Assembly (NCBI GenBank): GCA_026196445.1
Contig: JAPHTE010000118.1
Location: forward strand, 1 to 11,748
Source: Lysobacterales bacterium
GTDB lineage: Bacteria > Pseudomonadota > Gammaproteobacteria > Xanthomonadales > SZUA-36
DNA: 11,748 nt
Direction: 5' to 3'
In this document: piece by piece, positions 6,563 to 11,748 of the stretch
How the letters are laid out: every line of letters starts with the position of its first letter
Position numbering within the stretch: the first letter of the stretch is position 1
Position numbers and translations under genes: made by a program
Notes under the pieces: generated by a model
What the model was told of the DNA's origin: nothing
The model's database searches: none
What the model saw: only the letters and a program-made list of their open reading frames with translations

Positions 6563-8608
6563 ATGACACCCACATCGAACCCGTTTTTGAAACTGTCCCT
6601 GAATCGCCCTGCAAAATCAAGCACCGGTCCGGCCGCGCAAACTCACCGGCGGGCAGGCCGCCTGCTGGCCCTGTGCCTGGTGCTGTGTGCTCCCACCTTG
6701 TGGGGGGCAGTCCCGGCGGGCGACCTGGAGCAGTTCAAGACTGCCTGGGCAGCAGCCGGCAAAGGTGACCACGCCAGTTTTGCCCGCATCAAGGATGGGT
6801 TGACCGGCTATTTGTTATACCCCTACCTGCAATACGAGGATTATCGCAACCGCCGCGCCGGCGTGGACAGCATTGAAATGGCAGCCTTTCTCGACGCACA
6901 CCGGGACTGGGCTTTTGAGCCTGGCCTGCGCAGGACCTGGTTGAAAGCACTGGCGCAACGTGGCCGCTGGTCCGAATTGCTGGCGTATTCCAATGGTGTC
7001 GATGACACAGCGCTCCAGTGCCAGGTGGCACGGGCCAGGATCATACTCGGGCAAACGTCGAGCGTTAAGGCCGAGATACAGAGGTTGTGGACGGTAGGTC
7101 GTTCGCAACCGGACGAATGCGATGTACCATTTACCTGGCTGATTAAAAACGGCGGAATCAGTGAGAAATTGGCCTGGGAAAGGATTTACCTGGCCATGGC
7201 GGAGAACAACCGCAGCCTGGTCAGGTACCTTGCGCGTTTTGTGCCATCAGCACAGCGCAGGTGGCTGGACGATTGGCGCAGACTGAGCTCTGGCGGTTTT
7301 GCCCAGGCCCAGCGTCTGACACGCTGGCAGAACAACAGGATAACCCGCGAAATAGCCGCTATTTCAATACGCAAACTGGCACGCCGAGATGCCACGGCAG
7401 CCGCGGAAAAATTCGAACCGCTGGCTGCCCACTTCAATTGGGATGATGTCCGCAGGAATTCGCTGTGGCGGGATATTGCGCTCTATTCGGCCGTTATGCT
7501 CGAAGATGAGACGGCCAGCCGCATGCAAAACGTACCGATGGCTCAACGCGACTCACAGCTATTGGAGTGGTGGGCCCGGTTTCTGCTCAGCACCAGCGAC
7601 TGGAAAGCACTGCCCGCAGTGATCGGGCAGATGCCGGCGGAAACACGCAACGATGACCGCTGGCAGTACTGGCTTGCCCAGGCCCGTTTGCGTGAGGCCC
7701 AGGGCGGGGAGTCCCACGGTCTGAGACGCCTTGCAAGCAAGGCCAATTACTATGGATTCCTGTCGGCCGATGAAATGGGGCTGGCGTATAACATATGCCC
7801 GTTGCAAGCGGATATTGACACGACAGAAATTGGACGTATAGCCGGCATGGAGGGCTTCAGGCGGGCGTTGGAACTGCGTAAAGCCGGCCTGGACAACTGG
7901 GCTGTGGCTGAATGGTCGCTGGCAGCGGGAAAGCTGGATAACCAGGACCTGGCCTTCGCCGCAGCCCTGGCAAATAGCGAGGGCTGGCACGACAGGGCAA
8001 TTTTTGCACTCGGTAACAGTGGTGACCTGCAGTTCTACGACTGGCGGTTTCCACTGGCCTGGCAAGCCGAAATCAAACGTCATGCGGTGGCCAACGGGCT
8101 GGACCCGGCCTGGGTGTTCGGTACCGTTCGCTCGGAGAGCGCAATGCTCGAGACCGCGCGATCATCTGCGAACGCACTCGGCCTGATGCAGGTCACCCCG
8201 GCGACCGGCAGGCGGGTGGCCAGGAAACACGGCCTTGCCTGGCAGGGTAGTTCACAATTGCAGACGGCCGAGGGTAACTTGCCGATCGGCACGGCCTACA
8301 TGGCGGAACTGGTCAGGGAGTTTTCGGCCAACCCGGTACTGGTCTCGGCTGCGTACAACGCTGGCCCGAATGCCGTTAAAAAGTGGCTCGATTCCCGTCC
8401 ACGTGGTGAAGCGGCGGTCTGGATAGATACGCTGCCATATTTTGAAACACGTGATTACATTCCACGCGTGTTGGCATTTAGTACGTTATACGCCTGGCGC
8501 ATGGGCGAACCGGTCACCCGTATTTCAGCGAGGATGCCCGACCTCGATTCCGGTAAGATAAGGGTAGGTGGCATTGCTGGCGTGGAATGCCAGGGCCAGG
8601 TTGAATGA
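6563..8608 (+). CDS. slt: Soluble lytic murein transglycosylase
   Basis: A periplasmic enzyme that cleaves the MurNAc-GlcNAc bond of peptidoglycan, forming 1,6-anhydro-MurNAc. In the 681-residue product, a long n-region with H28-R29-R30 precedes a hydrophobic signal core (about 33-47), with likely cleavage near 48-52. A long alpha-superhelical domain (about 55-490) has the conserved LYPYLQYEDYR segment at 85-95. The C-terminal SLT catalytic domain (about 500-650) has catalytic E525 in VRSESA, GLMQVTP (540-546) and AYNAG (597-601). The size and order match Slt70. An in-frame TAA at 6551-6553 fixes the ATG at 6563 as the first possible start, yet no Shine-Dalgarno is visible before it. It is the first gene of the slt/NDUFA9-like/cca operon. 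Confidence 0.93.
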   Translation: MTPTSNPFLKLSLNRPAKSSTGPAAQTHRRAGRLLALCLVLCAPTLWGAVPAGDLEQFKTAWAAAGKGDHASFARIKDGLTGYLLYPYLQYEDYRNRRAGVDSIEMAAFLDAHRDWAFEPGLRRTWLKALAQRGRWSELLAYSNGVDDTALQCQVARARIILGQTSSVKAEIQRLWTVGRSQPDECDVPFTWLIKNGGISEKLAWERIYLAMAENNRSLVRYLARFVPSAQRRWLDDWRRLSSGGFAQAQRLTRWQNNRITREIAAISIRKLARRDATAAAEKFEPLAAHFNWDDVRRNSLWRDIALYSAVMLEDETASRMQNVPMAQRDSQLLEWWARFLLSTSDWKALPAVIGQMPAETRNDDRWQYWLAQARLREAQGGESHGLRRLASKANYYGFLSADEMGLAYNICPLQADIDTTEIGRIAGMEGFRRALELRKAGLDNWAVAEWSLAAGKLDNQDLAFAAALANSEGWHDRAIFALGNSGDLQFYDWRFPLAWQAEIKRHAVANGLDPAWVFGTVRSESAMLETARSSANALGLMQVTPATGRRVARKHGLAWQGSSQLQTAEGNLPIGTAYMAELVREFSANPVLVSAAYNAGPNAVKKWLDSRPRGEAAVWIDTLPYFETRDYIPRVLAFSTLYAWRMGEPVTRISARMPDLDSGKIRVGGIAGVECQGQVE

Positions 8609-8619
8609 GGACACCAGAT

Positions 8620-9558
8620 ATGCGGATCGTATTGCTTGGCGGCAGTGGATTTCTTGGCAGGTACGTGTTGCGGGCGCTGACGGACGACGGCCACCACTGC
8701 GAGGTGTTGACGCGAAACGCGGCCCATCGCAGCACGCTCAACTTATTACCCGGCGTGCACCTGGTCCAGGCCGATGTTTACGATAAAGAGGCCCTCGCCA
8801 ACCAGTTCAGTGGCGCCGACGCCGTCATCAGCATGGCCGGCATACTGAATGAAAGCGGACGTGGGGGAAAAGGCTTTCACAAGGCGCACGTGGAACTGGT
8901 GAGAAGTGTCATCGACGCTTGCCACGCGGCTGGCGTATCACGCCTGTTGCACGTCAGCGCACTCAACGCCGGTGAAGGCAGCAGCCATTACCTGCAAAGC
9001 AAGGGCCAGGCGGAAGATCTGTTGCTCGCCGCTGATGACCTGAATGTCAGCATTTTCCAGCCGTCTGTCATATTTGGACGGGGTGACGAATTCTTCAACC
9101 GCTTTGCGATGATGCTCCGGCTGGCGCCGGTTATGCCGCTTGCTTGCCCCAATGCACGCTTGCAACCGGTGTACGCTGGTGATGTTGCAACCGCCATCGC
9201 AGCAGCACTGGACGATCCCATGACCTGGGGTAAGCGTTTTGAACTGGCGGGCCCCTTGAGCTACTCACTCAAGGAGTTGGTGAAATGGACGGCGGACACC
9301 ATCGGTGCTCGCTGCGTGATCGTTGGTTTGCCACGGCCACTCTCTGCGGCAATGGCGGCAGTAATGAACCTGGTGCCGGGTAAACCCCTTTCCTGGGACA
9401 ACTACAAATCACTGCAAACGGACAACACCAGTGATGCAAATGACCTCGCTTGCTTTGGCGTGGAGCCAAAGGCAATCGACCTGGTGGTGCCGGATTACCT
9501 GACCGGATCAGTCCACCAGCGCCGTTTGCAGTCTTTTAGAAAACGGCCGCCTGTTTGA
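8620..9558 (+). CDS. NDUFA9-like atypical short-chain dehydrogenase (complex I NDUFA9 subunit family)
   Basis: A 312-residue NAD(P)-binding protein. The Rossmann fold opens at the N-terminus with GGSGFLG (7-13). S113 (HVSALNAG) and Y124-x-x-x-K128 follow in the position of the SDR catalytic residues. The NAG at 116-118 and the FQPSVIFGRGD segment are typical of the NDUFA9-like group of atypical SDRs. The mitochondrial relative NDUFA9 is an accessory complex I subunit. The role of free-standing bacterial homologues is not settled, and quinone- or isoprenoid-related reductase roles are equally possible. I choose the ATG at 8620, with GAGG at 8607-8610, because the beta strand begins right there. 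An ATG at 8605 overlapping the slt stop (ATGA) is the alternative and would give 317 residues. cca follows 5 nt after the stop. Confidence 0.85.
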   Translation: MRIVLLGGSGFLGRYVLRALTDDGHHCEVLTRNAAHRSTLNLLPGVHLVQADVYDKEALANQFSGADAVISMAGILNESGRGGKGFHKAHVELVRSVIDACHAAGVSRLLHVSALNAGEGSSHYLQSKGQAEDLLLAADDLNVSIFQPSVIFGRGDEFFNRFAMMLRLAPVMPLACPNARLQPVYAGDVATAIAAALDDPMTWGKRFELAGPLSYSLKELVKWTADTIGARCVIVGLPRPLSAAMAAVMNLVPGKPLSWDNYKSLQTDNTSDANDLACFGVEPKAIDLVVPDYLTGSVHQRRLQSFRKRPPV

Positions 9559-9563
9559 GCGCC

Positions 9564-10787
9564 ATGCGTACTTACCTGGTTGGGGGTGCCGTGCGTGACG
9601 CTTTGCTGGGGTTACCCGCGGGTGAGCGGGACTGGGTGGTGGTCGGCAGTAGCCCGGACGAGATGCTGGCCAGCGGCTACAGGCAGGTCGGCGCTTCCTT
9701 CCCGGTTTTTCTGCACCCGGAAACGGGCGAAGAGTATGCCCTGGCCCGGACCGAGAAGAAACAGGGTCACGGATATCACGGCTTCGCGGTTGATTTTCAC
9801 CCCGGTGTGAGCCTGGAAGAGGACCTGCAGCGCCGGGACCTGACCATCAACGCCATGGCCAGGGATATGGACGGCCGCCTGGTGGACCCGTATGGCGGGC
9901 AGGCAGATCTTCAAAACAAGGTTCTGCGTCACGTGTCCGGCGCTTTCGTGGAGGACCCTTTGCGGGTGTTGCGGGTGGCACGTTTCGCCGCGCGGTTTGC
10001 CCATCTTGGTTTTAAGGTGCACCCGGAGACCATGACGCTGATGGGTGACATCACGCTATCCGGTGAAGTGGAGCACCTGGCCGCGGAAAGAACCTGGCGC
10101 GAGATTGAACGTGCCCTGGCAACACCAGCCCCGTCTGTGTTTGTCGAGGTGCTGCGTGAATGTGGCGCCTTGCAGGTATTGCTGCCGGAAGTCGAGGCGC
10201 TGTTCGGTGTACCGCAACCGAAAAAATATCATCCGGAAATCGACACCGGTGCACATTTGCTGATGGCGCTGGATATAGCGGCAGGCCTGCACCAGGGATC
10301 GGTTGGGGTGGTTTTCGCGGTGTTGTTGCACGATCTCGGCAAGGGCATCACAAGAAAAAGTGAGTGGCCGTCGCATATCGGGCACGAAAAGGCGGGTGTA
10401 CCGCTAGTGGACGCCGTTTGTGCCCGGCTCAGGGCACCAAATGCCATGCACGACCTGGCCCGCAAGGTGTGCCTGGATCACCTGAACTGCCACCGGATTA
10501 TGGAATCCCGACCACAAACCGTGCTGCGCCTTTTGGAGCGTCTCGATGTATTCCGTCAACCGGATGTGTTGCCCGGCTTTATCGCTGCTTGCGAGGCCGA
10601 CTACCGCGGTCGTGGCGGGCGCCAGGACAGTGCTTATCCCCAGGGTGAGTTCCTGCAACGGGCTTACCAGGCCAGCGCCACCGTTCTGGCCAGGGACCTG
10701 GGCCTGGAAGGCCTCAGCGGGCCGGAAGTCGGCAAACGCTTGCACGAGGCGCGTACCGAGGCCATCGCCGGACTCCCAAAGTCATAG
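9564..10787 (+). CDS. cca: Multifunctional CCA protein: CCA tRNA nucleotidyltransferase with HD phosphohydrolase domain
   Basis: Adds and repairs the 3'-terminal CCA of tRNAs without a nucleic acid template. The 407-residue product starts with LVGGAVRDALLG (5-16) and the metal-binding position E21-R22-D23, where the E. coli enzyme has DxD. RRDLTINAMA (90-99) and EDPLRVLRVARF (130-141) form the nucleotide-selecting and neck motifs. A C-terminal HD domain follows, with H231 and H256-D257 in LLHDLGKG. This long form matches the E. coli-type enzyme, whose HD domain has 2',3'-cyclic phosphodiesterase, 2'-nucleotidase and phosphatase activities. I use the ATG at 9564 because it aligns with the E. 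coli N-terminus. An in-frame TTG at 9555 overlaps the previous stop and would add three residues. No strong Shine-Dalgarno is seen, so coupling to the upstream gene is likely. Confidence 0.95.
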   Translation: MRTYLVGGAVRDALLGLPAGERDWVVVGSSPDEMLASGYRQVGASFPVFLHPETGEEYALARTEKKQGHGYHGFAVDFHPGVSLEEDLQRRDLTINAMARDMDGRLVDPYGGQADLQNKVLRHVSGAFVEDPLRVLRVARFAARFAHLGFKVHPETMTLMGDITLSGEVEHLAAERTWREIERALATPAPSVFVEVLRECGALQVLLPEVEALFGVPQPKKYHPEIDTGAHLLMALDIAAGLHQGSVGVVFAVLLHDLGKGITRKSEWPSHIGHEKAGVPLVDAVCARLRAPNAMHDLARKVCLDHLNCHRIMESRPQTVLRLLERLDVFRQPDVLPGFIAACEADYRGRGGRQDSAYPQGEFLQRAYQASATVLARDLGLEGLSGPEVGKRLHEARTEAIAGLPKS

Positions 10788-10861
10788 CGGTACCCAGTAA
10801 GGTGATTTGTGGAGTGAATCCCATCCCGGATGTGGTGTTTCCTCCAGAAACACGCCGTATA

Positions 10862-10873
10862 TACATCCCTGTA
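10862..10873. repeat. Inner hairpin 1 of the palindromic element (TCCC loop)
   Basis: A perfect 4-bp stem, TACA/TGTA, closes a TCCC loop. It is short, and is notable only because hairpin 2 in the same element shows the same loop and the same A-T closing pair. Confidence 0.5.
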
Positions 10874-10881
10874 GGCTCTTC

Positions 10882-10899
10882 CACAATATCCCTGTTGTG
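10882..10899. repeat. Inner hairpin 2 of the palindromic element (TCCC loop)
   Basis: CACAATA pairs with TGTTGTG: a 7-bp stem with one wobble and a TCCC loop at 10889-10892. It is the most stable of the two inner stems, and transcripts from either strand could form it. Confidence 0.55.
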
Positions 10900-10987
10900 T
10901 AAGGTTTCTGGAGGAAACACCAAACCCGGAATGGATAACATGTGGAACTACAACAGACTCTAAATACTCGTCCCGGCCCTCCTATCC

Positions 10988-11015
10988 AAATAAATGGTAC
11001 AGCTGCAATTTATTT
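10988..11015. terminator. AT-rich inverted repeat just downstream of the MidA-family gene, possible weak terminator
   Basis: AAATAAAT (10988-10995) and ATTTATTT (11008-11015) form an 8-bp perfect inverted repeat around a 12-nt loop. It begins 5 nt beyond the minus-strand stop at 11021-11023. Its place between convergent genes suits transcription termination. The stem is purely A-T and there is no separate U-tract, so the call is weak. Confidence 0.25.
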
Positions 11016-11020
11016 ACTGA

Positions 11021-11748
11021 CTAAAGCCTGTATCGCAAATCAGCGTGCTTGAACCCCCGGAGATCTTCGCACGGCTCGTTTTCCAATCCGCGTCCCAGCG
11101 CCATGACCTGGAAGCGTTCGCCCATCTCGCCCGGAAGCGTCAGGCGCCGGACCTGGTTGTTCATGGCCAGGCGCTCAGTTTCGCTGAGGTCCTCAAATCC
11201 GGCCATGATCTCGTCCAGGCCGCTGGAGAGCAGGAACATGGCCTGGGTGGTGTAGCCGCAAACTTCAAGCCCGCAGTCATCTGCCGCTTCCGCCAGCGCA
11301 GTGAAGTCCACCGAAGCACTGATATCTGTCAGGCCCGGCCATTGGAATGGATCGCTGTGCACCCGGTGCCGGTAATGGCAAACCAGTGTGCCGTCGCGGC
11401 GGTAGGGCGCATAATAGTCGCGTCGTGTGTAGCCATAGTCGATAAACAGTGCCAGTCCCCGTGTCAGTTTTGAGGTTACAGCATCCAGCCAGGCAGCCAG
11501 GTCCGGGTTCAGTTCCGAGCAATAGCCGGCGCCGGGTAATTCTTCCAGCGTCGAGAGGATATTGTCGACCTGATTTCGCAGTTTTTGCGGGCACGGCCCT
11601 TCTTGCCAAGCGAATCCATCGTGGCCATCGCGCACCTGCATTTGCCTGATGCCATCTTCGGTGAGGCGAAATCGTTCAACCGTCAGTGCGTCCAGTACTT
11701 CGTTGGCAAGGAACACGCCTTGCCAGTCTGTCTCCGGTGGCTGATCCA
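11021..11748 (-). CDS. MidA/NDUFAF7-family SAM-dependent methyltransferase, C-terminal part cut by the window edge
   Basis: The frame is open through the right edge with no start codon needed: codons upstream of the GTG at 11716 continue the family pattern. The window therefore holds roughly the last 241 residues of a protein usually near 390. Visible family segments are GVFLANEVLDAL near the edge, YCSELNP, the highly typical LFIDYGYTRRDYY, and DGTLVCHYRHRVHSDPF followed by GLTDISASVDF. The SAM-binding N-terminal half is missing. The human relative NDUFAF7 methylates an arginine of the complex I subunit NDUFS2 during assembly; the bacterial substrate is not established. It is transcribed toward cca, with a 233-bp gap between the two stops. 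Confidence 0.9.
   Translation of the reverse strand, partial: DQPPETDWQGVFLANEVLDALTVERFRLTEDGIRQMQVRDGHDGFAWQEGPCPQKLRNQVDNILSTLEELPGAGYCSELNPDLAAWLDAVTSKLTRGLALFIDYGYTRRDYYAPYRRDGTLVCHYRHRVHSDPFQWPGLTDISASVDFTALAEAADDCGLEVCGYTTQAMFLLSSGLDEIMAGFEDLSETERLAMNNQVRRLTLPGEMGERFQVMALGRGLENEPCEDLRGFKHADLRYRL

Larger units (their letters stand above)
10823..10932. repeat. Nested palindromic non-coding element (MITE-like or dispersed extragenic repeat)
   Basis: The left arm (10823-10851) and right arm (10904-10932) are inverted copies matching at 26 of 29 positions, with 19 bp perfect (10833-10851 and 10904-10922). Each arm also contains its own small palindrome, GTTTC-N5-GAAAC (10837-10851 and 10904-10918). 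The 52-nt centre holds two more hairpins. TACA-TCCC-TGTA is at 10862-10873. CACAATA-TCCC-TGTTGTG is at 10882-10899, a 7-bp stem with one G-T wobble. Both present the same TCCC loop. No ORF fits it and no T-tract follows either strand, so it is not a classical terminator, although it lies between convergent genes. A multi-branched hairpin in DNA or RNA is the natural reading. Confidence 0.75.

Noticed and set aside
7559..8083. 174-codon minus-strand frame inside slt
   Set aside because: It is a shadow of the Slt superhelical and catalytic coding sequence, with no motif and no ribosome binding site.
10823..10932. Reading the nested palindrome as a simple bidirectional rho-independent terminator
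   Set aside because: There is no T-tract after the stem on either strand, and the arms are separated by a 52-nt structured centre. This is unlike a compact terminator hairpin.

Overview
The window looks like an ordinary chromosomal segment of a GC-rich Gammaproteobacterium. The evidence is the def-fmt-rsmB-DUF4390-NtrY gene order on one strand, the soluble lytic transglycosylase (Slt), the NDUFA9-like protein next to a long Cca with an HD domain, and a MidA-family methyltransferase. The sequence alone does not fix genus or family. I see no rRNA, tRNA, CRISPR array, phage gene, transposase or defence system.

Left part (1-5670). A divergent gene running off the left edge begins with a signal-peptide-like N-terminus. 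After a 143-bp intergenic region comes a very compact plus-strand operon. Peptide deformylase (def) and methionyl-tRNA formyltransferase (fmt) remove and add the formyl group of initiator methionine. 16S rRNA m5C967 methyltransferase (rsmB) follows, then a DUF4390 lipoprotein, then a four-TM NtrY-like histidine kinase. Gaps are 12 and 5 nt, followed by two overlaps of about 25 nt, so translation of the last three genes is probably coupled. The sigma-54 response regulator NtrX that usually follows NtrY is absent here.

Middle (5671-9558). A minus-strand TSUP (TauE/SafE) permease converges on the kinase and diverges from a second plus-strand operon. That operon holds slt (periplasmic peptidoglycan lysis), an NDUFA9-like atypical SDR protein and cca (tRNA 3'-end CCA synthesis and repair).

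Right part (9559-11748). cca ends at 10787. A 233-bp gap separates it from a convergent, edge-truncated MidA/NDUFAF7-family methyltransferase. The gap holds the least ordinary feature of the window: a nested palindromic element of about 110 bp. Its 29-bp arms match at 26 positions (19 bp perfect). They enclose two small hairpins that both present a TCCC loop. It may be a member of a dispersed non-coding repeat family or a MITE.

The genes are mostly housekeeping. The points worth following are the palindromic element, the kinase without its regulator, the DUF4390 lipoprotein coupled to it, and two complex-I-associated families flanking cca. I found no convincing new multi-gene system.
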